From positions 1 through 64,000 of the forward strand of contig JAAOOA010000011.1 in NCBI GenBank assembly GCA_012861695.1: DNA of 64,000 nucleotides, read 5' to 3'. Every line of letters begins with the position of its first letter. Position 1 is the first letter of the stretch. Below, piece by piece: positions 1 to 11,829 of the stretch. A model generated the notes under the pieces. It worked only from the letters and a program-made list of their open reading frames with translations. It was not told the origin of the DNA and did not search any database. Position numbers and translations under genes: made by a program. The DNA is from Trematomus loennbergii (taxonomy: Eukaryota; Chordata; Actinopteri; Perciformes; Nototheniidae).

Positions 1-540
1 CCGCCCATCAGCATCCATAGTCGGCCTTCTTCACGGCACCACCACCCCTTCTGTTGAGGGTATTCTCGTGCCCCTGGTGACCCTAAAGGGGGTGGATTTT
101 GTGGTGCTTCTATGTCCGCCATCAGCATCATCCATAGTCGTGGCCCTTCTTCATGTCATCCACCCACCGCCCCCCTTCTGGGCTGGAGGTTCAAACACTT
201 TAACTTTTGTTCACCCTCCTCTGGCTTACACCTCCTCCGCCAACACTTGAGCGCTCATCACAGGGTTCAGCACCCCGGTGCTGATGGAAAGTGGCACTTT
301 ATCTGCCCCTGGTAACCATCAAGGTTATTGTTTTTTTTTAATTTTTAATTTTATTTGAACACACACCCTAAAACATCAACCACACACCCTAAAACATCAA
401 CTATTTACAGTAACAAACATGACAGTACACACAGACTAAAACATCAACTATTTACACGTACTACTGCTGCTATAACAGTACTACTAAATTTCTTAACCTA
501 CGTTTTAAAGTGCAGTTATGCGCCCTGGAGGTGTTGCACT
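1..540. repeat. decayed tandem repeats beside zf1
   Basis: Two imperfect copies of a unit of about 110 bp, both containing CATCAGCATC and CATAGTCG, lie at about 1-60 and 115-175. The string TGCCCCTGGT recurs near 68 and 304. From 361 to 470 the string CTAAAACATCAAC occurs three times in AT-rich sequence. No convincing coding frame is seen. This is the 3' side of the minus-strand zf1 gene, so part of it may be its 3' UTR. Confidence 0.45.
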
Positions 541-541
541 A

Positions 542-1608
542 TTAACAAAATGTATGCCCAGGATTCTGGCACCTTCTGACAGTCTTCACTGGGCTCTTCT
601 TCACAGGGTTCTTGACCGGTCTCTTTCCACCGGAGGCTACTGCAAGCATTACAGTCTTCACTTGGCTCTTCACAGGGTTCTTTACCGGTGTCTTCCCACC
701 GGAGGCTACTGCAAGCATGACAGTCTTCACCGGGCTCCTCACAGGGGTCCCGCTACCGGAGGTTACTGGGGAATGCATGACAGTCTTCACCGGGGTCTTC
801 ACAGGGGTCCCGCTACCGGAGGTTACTGGGGAATGCATGACAGTCTTCACCGGGGTCTTCACAGGGGTCCCGCTACCGGAGGTTACTGGGGAATGCATGA
901 CAGTCTTCACCGGGGTCTTCACAGGGGTCCCGCTACCGGAGGTTACTGGGGACTGCATGACAGTCTTCACCGGGGTCTTCACAGGGGTATTGCTGCCTGA
1001 GGCTACTGTGTTTATGCCGGAGGTACTTGGGATTGCCAGGCCCTTAAATCGTATACATTCGTCCTCTTCCTCAAGAACAGCAGCACTCTGCTTCCTGGGT
1101 TTTAGCTCCTTTTTCAGCCTGGAGCGCAGGGTCTTCACCTCATCATTGAGGGCATCCTTCTGAGCCCTCAATGCCACATTTTCCAGCATCACCTGCCTGC
1201 AGTCCTCGTTGTCACACTCGGTATGTGGGGAGAAGGGTGGAGGGTGCCCGGGGTATTCCCCCTCATTGTCTATATCCAATGATGTAGCCATTCCAATGAT
1301 GGGGTTAGTCTCACGGAGGTCATGGAGCAACTGCAGTGCCACACTATGCTTCAGCCTTGCCATGACCTGCTGTGCCTCATGTCGGGACAACTCAGGGTGG
1401 TCATGTTTTACATGACGGTCCAGTCTCTTCCCAGCGTACGAACACCCAGCGATGGGACAGGGTTTGGTCCGAACATTTATCCTTCCACTGGCTATTTTCA
1501 GGAGGATTCCCCTCTCCTCCAAGTTCCGCACTGCATGCTTGTGCTTAAGGTGTTTGTTCAATGCCAGATAGAAGAGTCTGCACACCGGGCATTCAGATGA
1601 CATCCTTA
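542..1608 (-). CDS. zf1: two-finger zinc-finger protein with coiled coil and 20-residue C-terminal repeats; family not recognised
   Basis: The frame opens at an ATG at 1603 and gives 353 residues. Finger 1 has Cys5, Cys8, His18, His23. Finger 2 has Cys49, Cys54, His64, His69 (a CX4C spacing). A conserved linker with ERGILL and GRINVR joins them. About residues 145-185 form a charged, heptad-like helix. The C-terminal third is a tandem 20-residue repeat built on TPVKTPVKTV and SPVTSGSG. The in-frame sequence runs upstream past the ATG, but TGTGTTTCAG ends at 1609 directly before it. I infer an intron there and translation from 1603. The protein is colinear with zf2 at 43521-44336. Nucleic-acid binding is inferred only from the finger pattern. 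It could be a domesticated or transposon-borne gene. No transposase or recombinase motif is visible. Confidence 0.6.
601..1010. repeat. 60-bp coding minisatellite in zf1
   Basis: A 60-bp unit repeats in register from 721. Copies at 781-840 and 841-900 are identical, 901-960 differs slightly, and the copies before 721 and after 960 are degenerate. Sixty is a multiple of three, so copy-number change keeps the zf1 frame and adds or removes 20 residues. Confidence 0.9.
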
Positions 1609-2050
1609 CTGAAACACACATAATGAATTTGATCAAAATGATGTTATAGTTCTCCGTTTATATGCGTTAGCGTGAGCGGTGGTTGCGACACTGGGTCCGA
1701 TGCATCAATTCATGGTGCATGGACGAAGGGAAGTATTGGGTTACCACCGGGTCAGATGGTCCCACTTCCGCACCAACGCGGGGCTGGTGATGGCAACATT
1801 GGGTCCGATGCATCCATACATGGTGCCCCGACCATGAGAGGGTTTGGGGTACCCCGGAACCAGGCACCACCCCAGCAGGAAACGGGTTGTATGGTCAAAG
1901 GAGGAAAGAGTGATAGAACCGGGGTAAAGCAAAGAAAGTGTCCGACAATAGTGACTTGTGAGGCGGCCAGAGAGTCTGTCATATCTCGGTCCTATCCTCC
2001 AGGCAACGCTGTGGCCAAAACTGGGCTAAAAACAAAAAAAAACTAAAAAA
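1609..2050. other. zf1 upstream region with a two-copy repeat
   Basis: This is probable 5' intron or upstream sequence of zf1. A unit containing TTGGGTCCGATGCATC is present near 1800 and, with a one-base change, near 1692. Each copy is followed by a CATGGTGC string. The same CATCAATTCATGGT string lies upstream of zf2 at about 44528, which suggests homology of the two loci beyond the coding exon. A splice donor or TSS could not be fixed here. Confidence 0.4.
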
Positions 2051-2084
2051 TATTTCATCCAGGGAAATTTGGGTGAAAATGAAA

Positions 2085-2650
2085 AAAAAGTACCCAGAAA
2101 TAGTGCTTCATTAGCCAGCAGCAGTCCCCTGTCGACTCATGTGACATTCCTCCAGGGTTACATAGAACCAGGGTGTGGGGTCCGAGCCATCTCCGAGACA
2201 TCTCTAGTCCATGTTGATAATGGGGGAAATGTACCCCAAAATAGTCCTTCATTAGCCAGCAGCAGTCCCCTGTCGACTCATGTGACATTCCTCCAGGGTT
2301 ACATAGAACCAGGGTGTGGGGTCCGAGCCATCTCCGAGACATCTCTAGTCCGTGTTGATAATGGGGGAAATGTACCCCAAAATAGTCCTTCATTAGCCAG
2401 CAGCAGTCCCCTGTCGACTCATGTGACATTCCTCCAGGGTTACATAGAACCAGGGTGTGGGTTCCGAGCCATCTCCGAGACATCTCTAGTCCGTGTTGAT
2501 AATGGGGGAAATGTACCCCAAAATAGTCCTTCATTAGCCAGCAGCAGTCCCCTGTCGACTCATGTGACATTCCTCCAGGGTTACATAGAACCAGGGTGTG
2601 GGGTCCGAGCCATCTCCGAGACATCTCTAGTCCGTGTTGATAATGAGGTA
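2085..2650. repeat. 141-bp tandem array, about four copies
   Basis: The string GTACCCCAAAATAGTCC starts at 2231, 2372 and 2513, an exact 141-bp period, with a variant first copy near 2090. The period is 47 codons, which makes open frames of about 200 codons on both strands. I take these as by-products of the array, because neither frame looks like a protein family and both are open over the same bases. Confidence 0.9.
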
Positions 2651-3296
2651 CCCCCAAAAAAGTGCATCATGACTCAGCAATCATCACACTCAACTTTGGT
2701 GAGAACCGGGGAAAGGGGTCAAAATGTAAAAAATATACCCCAAAACAGTGCCTCATGACCCCGCAGGAGTCCCCCGCGGACTCCCCTGACATTCCTCCAT
2801 GGTGGAAATCATCCAACTCAACTTTGGTGAAAACCGGGGAAAGGGGTCAAAATGTAAAAATTATACCCCCAAATAGTGCCTCATAATCGGGTAGAGTCAC
2901 CTGCAAAAGTGCCCTCGCATTCCTCCAAGTGTTGGGAGAACCAGGCTGGGGGGTCTTGAGGCACAAAATGAGGCCCACTCAGAGTGCTTGGTGAGCGGAT
3001 ACATTCTTCCATGATTTCCAACAGCCGGCGGAGGCCCTCCGATGGCGGGTCACGTTTGCCATTCGATCAGTGAGAGGAGAGAGGAGAGGAGAGGAGAGGA
3101 GGAGGAGAACGCAGCAAAAATGGTCAAAATCCGTCAACGTACGGGGTGAAACGGCTGTACTAGAGCCCTGGGGGGGCACCCGGGACCGGGCAGTGCCCCC
3201 GGGAGAAGGAACCGGGTCAAACGGGCCAAAACAGGAAAAAAAAGAAAAATAAAAAGAACCGGGCAAAAGGGGGGAAAATGTGAAAAAAGTGTCCGA
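2651..3296. repeat. degenerate units of the 128-bp family and a 140-bp duplicated segment
   Basis: Two divergent units of the 128-bp family occupy about 2655-2885. The segment 2886-3025, from AATCGGGTAGAGTCACC to the CAACAGCCG string, is repeated almost exactly at 4582-4723, on the far side of the 128-bp array. About 3065-3110 is a GA-rich tract and 3165-3290 is G/A-rich. No gene is seen. Confidence 0.7.
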
Positions 3297-4449
3297 AAAT
3301 AGTGCCTCATGACCCCGCAAGAGTCCCCCGCGGACTCCCCTGACATTCCTCCATGGAGGAAATCATCCAACTCAACTTTGGTGAGAACCGGGGAAAGGGG
3401 TCAAAATGGAAAAATTGTACCCCAGAATAGTGCCTCATGACCCAGCAAGAGTCCCCCGCGGACTCCCCTGACATTCCTCCATGGAGGAAATCATCCAACT
3501 CAACTTTGGTGAGAACCGGGGAAAGGGGTCAAAATGGAAAAATTGTACCCCAGAATAGTGCCTCATGACCCAGCAAGAGTCCCCCGCGGACTCCCCTGAC
3601 ATTCCTCCATGGAGGAAATCATCCAACTCAACTTTGGTGAGAACCGGGGAAAGGGGTCAAAATGGAAAAATTGTACCCCAGAATAGTGCCTCATGACCCA
3701 GCAAGAGTCCCCCGCGGACTCCCCTGACATTCCTCCATGGAGGAAATCATCCAACTCAACTTTGGTGAGAACCGGGGAAAGGGGTCAAAATGGAAAAATT
3801 GTACCCCAGAATAGTGCCTCATGACCCAGCAAGAGTCCCCCGCGGACTCCCCTGACATTCCTCCATGGAGGAAATCATCCAACTCAACTTTGGTGAGAAC
3901 CGGGGAAAGGGGTCAAAATGGAAAAATTGTACCCCAGAATAGTGCCTCATGACCCAGCAAGAGTCCCCCGCGGACTCCCCTGACATTCCTCCATGGAGGA
4001 AATCATCCAACTCAACTTTGGTGAGAACCGGGGAAAGGGGTCAAAATGGAAAAATTGTACCCCAGAATAGTGCCTCATGACCCAGCAAGAGTCCCCCGCG
4101 GACTCCCCTGACATTCCTCCATGGAGGAAATCATCCAACTCAACTTTGGTGAGAACCGGGGAAAGGGGTCAAAATGGAAAAATTGTACCCCAGAATAGTG
4201 CCTCATGACCCAGCAAGAGTCCCCCGCGGACTCCCCTGACATTCCTCCATGGAGGAAATCATCCAACTCAACTTTGGTGAGAACCGGGGAAAGGGGTCAA
4301 AATGGAAAAATTGTACCCCAGAATAGTGCCTCATGACCCCGCAAGAGTCCCCCGCGGACTCCCCTGACATTCCTCCATGGAGGAAATCATCCAACTCAAC
4401 TTTGGTGAAAACCGTGGAAAGGGGTCAAAATGTAAAAATTATACCCCCA
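3297..4449. repeat. 128-bp tandem array, nine copies
   Basis: Units start at 3297, 3425, 3553, 3681, 3809, 3937, 4065, 4193 and 4321. The seven interior units look identical base for base. The outer units carry changes such as CCCCGCAAGAG for CCCAGCAAGAG. The unit shares the strings GTACCCCA, CAGTCCCC/GAGTCCCC and GACATTCCTCCA with the 141-bp unit, so the two arrays are related. The period is not a multiple of three, and every copy yields the same short minus-strand frame, which I do not call as a gene. Confidence 0.95.
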
Positions 4450-4960
4450 AATAGTGCCTCAAAATCGGGTAGAGTCACCGGGAAAGTGCCCTCGCATTCC
4501 TCCAGGGCTCAAAATGTCACACTTAAACTATTTGGAGAACCGGGAAAATGTAAAAAATAAGCCCCAAAATAGAGCCTCATAATCGGGTAGAGTCACCTGC
4601 AAAAGTGCCCTCGCATTCCTCCAAGTGTTGGGAGAACCAGGCTGGGGGGTCTTGAGGCACAAAATGAGGCCCACTCAGAGTGCTTGGTGAGCGGATACAT
4701 TCTTCCATGATTTCCAACAGCCGTATTTTTTCTGAGTCCACCCAAAAACTGGGTTTCTGATTTCGTGCGGAAGGTAGTCTGAAAAACATGGATGAATCTT
4801 TTTGACAGAGAAGTGGAAATGAAGCCCAGGGACTTTTTCCCCTTCTCCGTTGTACCAACCATCGGAGAAGGGGAAAAATCGGCCCGAAGCGCCAAACACC
4901 TGGCCACTACTCCCGTTGGCACTTAGAAAAAATTTCACAATTTTTCAAAACTTCATTTTT
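4450..4960. repeat. right flank of the 128-bp array
   Basis: Degenerate half-units at 4450-4575 are followed by the second copy of the 140-bp segment (4582-4723). From 4724 the two copies of that segment diverge. 4724-4960 contains two mirrored GGAGAAGGGG-type strings near 4840 and 4870 and no recognisable gene. Confidence 0.6.
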
Positions 4961-4966
4961 GATTAT

Positions 4967-5875
4967 TTTAAGATATAATTAAGCGTTTTCTTCACTTTTT
5001 TTTTTGCTCCACGGGTGGGGGCGCCTGGCAGGCCGCCTATGAGCACCCAAATTCGGCCTGGATCATCCAGGATTTGTGGGAAAAAATCCATAAACTGACT
5101 AAATCACCCAGAGAGGTCCCCTACCTAGCCCAAATATATATAATACAAATACATTTAAATAGTAAAAGGTGCACTTGTGCTCTGCATTACCCGGAATTTT
5201 ATTTTCATAGCCCCATGATAGTGATTAAAAATCATTTTCATGGGAAAAAGTGTTAAAACGCCTGATTAAATTATATGCAGGACCCCAGTGAGCTCCAGAC
5301 TATGTGCATTGTGTTGGGGAACCATATAAATGATAGAATAAATGCATTCAAATGCAAAAATAATGATTTAAAATCATTTTAGGGGGACAATTGTGGAGAG
5401 GAGCCTGAAAATGACTCTGTTTTAAGATATAATTAAGCGTTTTCTTCACTTTTTTTTGCTTTCCACGGGTGGGGACGCCTGGCAGGCCGCCTAAGAGCAC
5501 CCAAATTCGGCCTGGATCATCCAGGATTTGTGGGCAAAGCTCCATAAACTGACTAAATCACCCAGAGAGGTCCCCTTTCTAGCCCAAATATATATAATAC
5601 AAATACATTTAAATAGTAAAAGGTGCACTTGTGCTCTGCATTACCGGGAATTTTATTTTCATAGCCCCATGATAGTGATTAAAAATCATTTTCATGGGAA
5701 AAAGTGTTAAAACGCCTGATTAAATGATATGCAGGACCCCAGTGAGCTCCAGACTATGTGCATTGTGTTGGGGAACCATATAAATGATAGAATACATGCA
5801 TTTAAATGCAAAAATAATGATTTTAAATCATTTTAGGGGGACAATTGTGGAGAGGAGCCTGAAAAAGACTCTGCA
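4967..5875. repeat. 454-bp tandem duplication
   Basis: AGATATAATTAAGCG occurs at 4971 and 5425. The two 454-bp copies differ at scattered bases. Each contains AGTGATTAAAAATCATTT and GATTTAAAATCATTTT strings, which are short inverted matches. No open frame beyond 65 codons occurs. The similarity is high enough to suggest a fairly recent duplication. Confidence 0.9.
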
Positions 5876-5879
5876 GCAC

Positions 5880-7445
5880 CCCGGATAACTACCACTTCAT
5901 CTGGTTTAAATGTGGTGGTGATAGTGGCATTAACTAGTACCCAGTACTGGGAGAGAACCAGGTTACAGCACATGTCTTTTCGACCCAGGAAAGAGTGCTC
6001 GAAAGCTGGCTACAGCATAGTCACAGTGTGGAGGAATATGTTTCAAATGACAGCACACTGCTGCTTGTTGGCAGGCTGACTCACTTCACTGGTCTCTCAC
6101 ACACACCCAGGGGGGAGAAAGAGGACACATTGACCCAGGAAAGAAGCCTCAAAACACAGGTAAAACTGTGTTAAAGTGTGGGGGAACATGTTTCAAATGA
6201 CAGCACACTGCTGCTTGTTGGCAGGCTGACTCACTTCACTGTCTCACACACACCCAGGGGGGGAGAAAGAGGACACATTTACCCAGGAAAGAGTGCTCGA
6301 AAGCTGGCTACAGCATAGTCACAGTGTGGAGGAACATGTTTCAAATGACAGCACACTGCTGCTTGTTGGCAGGCTGACTCACTTCACTGGTCTCACACAC
6401 ACACCCAGGGGGGAGAAAGAGGACACATTGACCCAGGAAAGAAGCCTCAAAACACAGGTAAAACTGTGTTAAACTGTGGGGGAATATGTTTCAAATGACA
6501 GCACACTGCTGCTTGTTGGCAGGCTGACTCACTTCACTGGTCTCACACACACCCAGGGGGGAGAAAGAGGACACATTTACCCAGGAAAGAGTGCTCGAAA
6601 GCTGGCTACAGCATAGTCACAGTGTGGAGGAACATGTTTCAAATGACAGCACACTGCTGCTTGTTGGCAGGCTGACTCACTTCACTGGTCTCACACACAC
6701 ACCCAGGGGGGAGAAAGAGGACACATTGACCCAGGAAAGAAGCCTCAAAACACAGGTAAAACTGTGTTAAGTGTGGGGAACATGTTTCAAATGACAGCAC
6801 ACTGCTGCTTGTTGGCAGGCTGACTCACTTCACTGGTCTCACACACACCCAGGGGGGGAGAAAGAGGACACATTTACCCAGGAAAGAGTGCTCGAAAGCT
6901 GGCTACAGCATAGTCACAGTGTGAGGAACATGTTTCAAATGACAGCACACTGCTGCTTGTTGGCAGGCTGACTCACTTCACTGGTCTCACACACACCCAG
7001 GGGGGAAAGAGGACACATTGACCCAGGAAAGAAGCCTCAAAACACAGGTAAAACTGTGTTAAAGTGTGGGGGAACATGTTTCAAATGACAGCACACTGCT
7101 GCTTGTTGGCAGGCTGACTCACTTCACTGGTCTCACACACACCCAGGGGGGAGAAAGAGGACACATTGACCCAGGAAAGAGCTCAAAGCACAGGTAAAAG
7201 TCAAGTGTGGGGAACATGTTTCAAATGACAGCACACTGCTGCTTGTTGGCAGGCTGACTCACTTCACTGGTCTCACACACACCCAGGGGGGGAGAAAGAG
7301 GACACATTTACCCAGGAAAGAGTGCTCGAAAGCTGGCTACAGCATAGTCACAGTGTGGAGGAACATGTTTCAAATGACAGCACACTGCTGCTTGTTGGCA
7401 GGCTGACTCACTTCACTTGTCTCACACACACCCAGGGGGGGAAAG
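5880..7445. repeat. about 148-bp satellite, ten copies, with alternating A/B sub-units
   Basis: The core TGCTGCTTGTTGGCAGG recurs ten times from about 6061 to 7387. Between cores, two kinds of spacer alternate. Type A has GAAGCCTCAAAACACAGG. Type B has GAGTGCTCGAAAGCTGGC. The order is B core A core B core A and so on, broken once near 7160-7200 where a shortened A unit follows an A unit. The higher-order unit is therefore about 296 bp. CACACACCCAGGGGG is shared with the repeats at 22.39-24.14 kb. Confidence 0.92.
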
Positions 7446-7594
7446 ATAACACTTGTACCCAGGAATAAGTCTTTGAAAGGCGGGGAAAAGTTGTTTGAAA
7501 TAGTATAATACCTCCAGGCCGCTTAACTGCACTTTACCACCCAGAAATAATGTTTAAATGGTCGGGGAAAGTATTTTTAAATGTCTGGAAGAGA

Positions 7595-7719
7595 GTTTTA
7601 GACAGTCATTTTGCACGAAATTATTTAACATAGACGCTCTCCTGAAAATGCACAGAATATGTGCTTTTTCAGGAGACCGTTAATGTTAAATGATTTCTTG
7701 CAAAATGACTGGCTAAAAC
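7595..7719. repeat. long imperfect palindrome (hairpin)
   Basis: The left arm starts GTTTTAGACAGTCATTTTGC and the right arm ends GCAAAATGACTGGCTAAAAC. The arms are about 58 bp with a few mismatches, around a loop near 7656. The centre reads AAAATGCAC-AGAATAT-GTGCTTTTT. It could be a foldback element or the ends of a very short MITE. No direct target duplication was resolved. Confidence 0.85.
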
Positions 7720-8735
7720 CCCGGAATAAATGTTTGAAAAGCTGGGAAAAGTTGTTAAAAATAGGCTGATATCTCCAGGGCGCATCACCAAAAATGTACA
7801 AGCCAGGGAAGATGCCTGAATCCCGGATACTTTAGGTCTGTCACTTAGGGTGACCGCACCACTCCGACGCTCCCGAGAGCGGACGTCCATTGTTTGCAAG
7901 GCACCTAAGAGGGATAAGAGTCAGAATAGCATTGTTGATTGTGCTCATTACACTTGGCACCTTTCTGGTTGGATGGGGAGTACAATATCATGAAAGACAT
8001 GGATCCATTAGTTCACTCGTAGAAAATGCCCACATCACTAACAAAACACCAGCTGTGTTTCAGAGACTTTCACTTATCCCCAGAGCCAAAGATCAGTTGA
8101 GCAACAAGAGGAGGAGTTAGAAATACTCGTTCCCAAAGAAGAGGAGGTTACAATCAAGATGATTCACCCCCCCTATATGCAGTTCTTGTACCAAATGATG
8201 AGATGGGTTTAAGTGATCGGAATATGTAAGTGATGGGAATTTACAATTTAGGGGAATCTCCAAATACACTGGATTCATGTTTTAGTCTGTACCAGAAACA
8301 CCCCCGTTAAGACTATGGACAACCGACTGGTGACCTGAGCACAATTATTGAAAAGTTATTACAGTAGAAACAGGGTACTAACCCACGAGGACAACTGTAT
8401 GTACAAACTCTATGAACAAAATTCCCCAACAGATTGTGGCGACTGTGCACAGATGTATCCAGTCACAAAAGTTACTATTGCTCTAAGTAATAGTGAGATT
8501 TAAAATATTGGAGAATATATGGGACGTCCTTTTATAGTGTGTGAAACATGTGGTGTTTGAAACATGTAACTATTTCAATTTATAGAAGAAAATGGTTTCC
8601 TGAAAGAGTTATTTGGAGTAGATGTGTTACAGTGGGAGAAAAAACAATGTTTAGAGATATAGTACATTTATTAGTAGACATTAATTGTGTTTAGATGGCA
8701 TTTAACATTTAAAACAGATAGTATGATTAGAAGAT
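7720..8735. other. no recognised gene; decayed sequence with one weak open frame
   Basis: A plus-strand frame at 7890-8120 (60-76 codons, opening at TTG rather than ATG) contains a hydrophobic stretch (IALLIVLITLGTFLVGWG) that could be a membrane segment. Downstream, 8280-8735 has several interrupted frames with Cys-rich pieces. Together they may be a decayed element-derived protein, but no family motif is visible and I do not call a gene. Confidence 0.3.
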
Positions 8736-8784
8736 AGAGTGGAGAAGGTTGGATTTACTTTACCTCAGTGTGTTAGAATTTCTA

Positions 8785-9110
8785 TAGGTAATGCGTCCCG
8801 AGACCTGGACTCTCTCTCTCTCTGCCTGTCAGACTGCTACGACCCCTATCAGACAAAAGACCTCACTATAGGAGACTCCTCCTCCTTCTCCATCGAACAG
8901 ACAGAAGGCGATTCCAACGAGACCAAGCTCAAAGCTGTCGGACCTTCCTTTGTGCCGTATAGGGTACTGAGAGCCATTAACACGTGACATTTAACCTTAG
9001 TTTGCGACCTGGTTGAAGGTTGCAGCAGCCCCAAATGTTGCAAGCGGGTTCCACACAAGTTAAGCAACACACTCTCAAAGTCTCGGAGCGCCAAGCACCT
9101 TTTAAAAAAA
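8785..9110. repeat. dispersed repeat unit 1 (hAT-free paralogue)
   Basis: The segment includes ACCTTCCTTTGTGCCGT at 8941-8957 and CACACAAGTTAAGCAACAC at about 9052. It is homologous to the unit split by the four hAT elements (9240-9371 plus 14193-14345). At the aligned point it reads GTATAGGG where the other copy has GTCTAGAG, so it represents the empty site. A plus-strand frame of about 82 codons crosses it (8739-8987). Its coding status is unclear. Confidence 0.75.
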
Positions 9111-9239
9111 ATTCAATTTCACCCCCTCCCCCACCACAGGGTGTCAGATTCTAAGCTCCAGACAGGATTTAGTGAGAAAGTTTGACATTTTATTGAAAAA
9201 AAATTTCACAGTGGCATTTCAAAAGGCCTTAAAGGGAAG

Positions 9240-9371
9240 GTTTTGTTACATTTTAAGCCGTAACCTTTGACATTTAGTTGCACCAGAGGCATCAATCTGC
9301 ATCTACTTTCCGAGCCGGTTCCAACGACATCAAGCTCAAAGCGGTCGGACCTTCCTTTGTGCCGTCTAGAG
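9240..9371. repeat. dispersed repeat unit 2, left half, with first target-site copy
   Basis: Homologous to unit 1 up to ACCTTCCTTTGTGCC. It then ends in GTCTAGAG (9364-9371), the first of five copies of the hAT target site. The right half resumes at 14193. Related sequence (CCTTTGACATTAG, GAGCCGGTTC) also occurs near 30570, 38500 and 39000. Confidence 0.85.
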
Positions 9372-10854
<1,483 letters not shown>

Positions 10855-10862
10855 GTCTAGAG

Positions 10863-11671
10863 CAGTGGTTCCCAAACGGTGTGCCACGGCACACTGGTGT
10901 GCCGTGAGGCAAGTCCGGGTGTGCCGTGGGATTTTGTGACAACCATACGTTATTATTGCAATATACAATTACACAAAAATAATTATTTTTTAATTTACTA
11001 TATCAGTACTTTGTATGCACTCATTTCATAATACAGAGGCAAACTCTATACCTAAAAACAATTCTTGAAAAAAAAAATCCTCACAGAACCCCATATTTCG
11101 CTGTTAACAACATTAAAACAGAGAAACACGCAAGAGGGAAAATGGAGCGCTTTCTTGTGCGGAGCAAACCACCAACCAGGGGCGGACTGGCCATCGGGAC
11201 GTTCGGGACGAATCCCGATGGGCCGGTACTGAAGTGGGCCGGTCGGACGATGTGGGCCGCTCGGATAAGTCACTAGCACCCCCCCCGTCGACAATTTCCT
11301 CGCGGTATTTACTTGCGGCACCGAGGTGGGCCGCTCGGATAACTCACGACCACCAAAGCCTGATCCTCCACAATTTTTTATTTTGTGACCTGTCTGGTTT
11401 AAATGAGTGTGTTGCTGCTTTGATGAAGCCTAATTTGATAAAGTTTCAAATTAATTTCTGAAATATTTCGTTAATAAATATTTCATGAGTAATATAGTTG
11501 TCTTTGTCACATTTTATTTGGCATTAGTAAATAATTATGCACATTTACAGATATTTTACATGATATGAGCGATAACACGTGTTATAAGGGCTATTTTGCA
11601 CAATAGGTGTGCCTTGAGATTTTTACTTGTCCTTTGGTGTGCCTTGGGCACAAAAAGTTTGGGAACCACTG
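10863..11671. mobile_element. hAT element 2, non-autonomous (809 bp)
   Basis: The ends are CAGTGGTTCCCAAAC and GTTTGGGAACCACTG, flanked by GTCTAGAG at 10855-10862 and 11672-11679. It is the same family as element 4: 10863-11105 matches 13110-13340 and 11415-11671 matches 13930-14184. The centre differs. It contains a segment starting AGGGGCGGACTGGCC (from about 11177) that element 4 lacks. Confidence 0.93.
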
Positions 11672-11679
11672 GTCTAGAG

Positions 11680-11784
11680 CAGTGCTTCTCAAACTTTTTT
11701 CAGTAATGTACCCCCTTTGAAACATTTTCTCAGCCAAGTACCCCCTGACCGACCCCGAACATTTTTGATAGAAAAAGCATATAT

Positions 11785-11829
<45 letters not shown>

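Noticed and set aside
2055..2657. 200-codon repetitive protein over the 141-bp array
   Set aside because: Both strands are open because the period is a multiple of three and the unit happens to lack stops. No domain, splice signals or start context.
3307..4394. Series of eight identical 63-codon frames
   Set aside because: They arise mechanically from the 128-bp unit and overlap one another. No evidence of expression or function.
7890..8120. Small membrane protein
   Set aside because: It opens at TTG, lies in decayed sequence, and only a hydrophobic stretch supports it.
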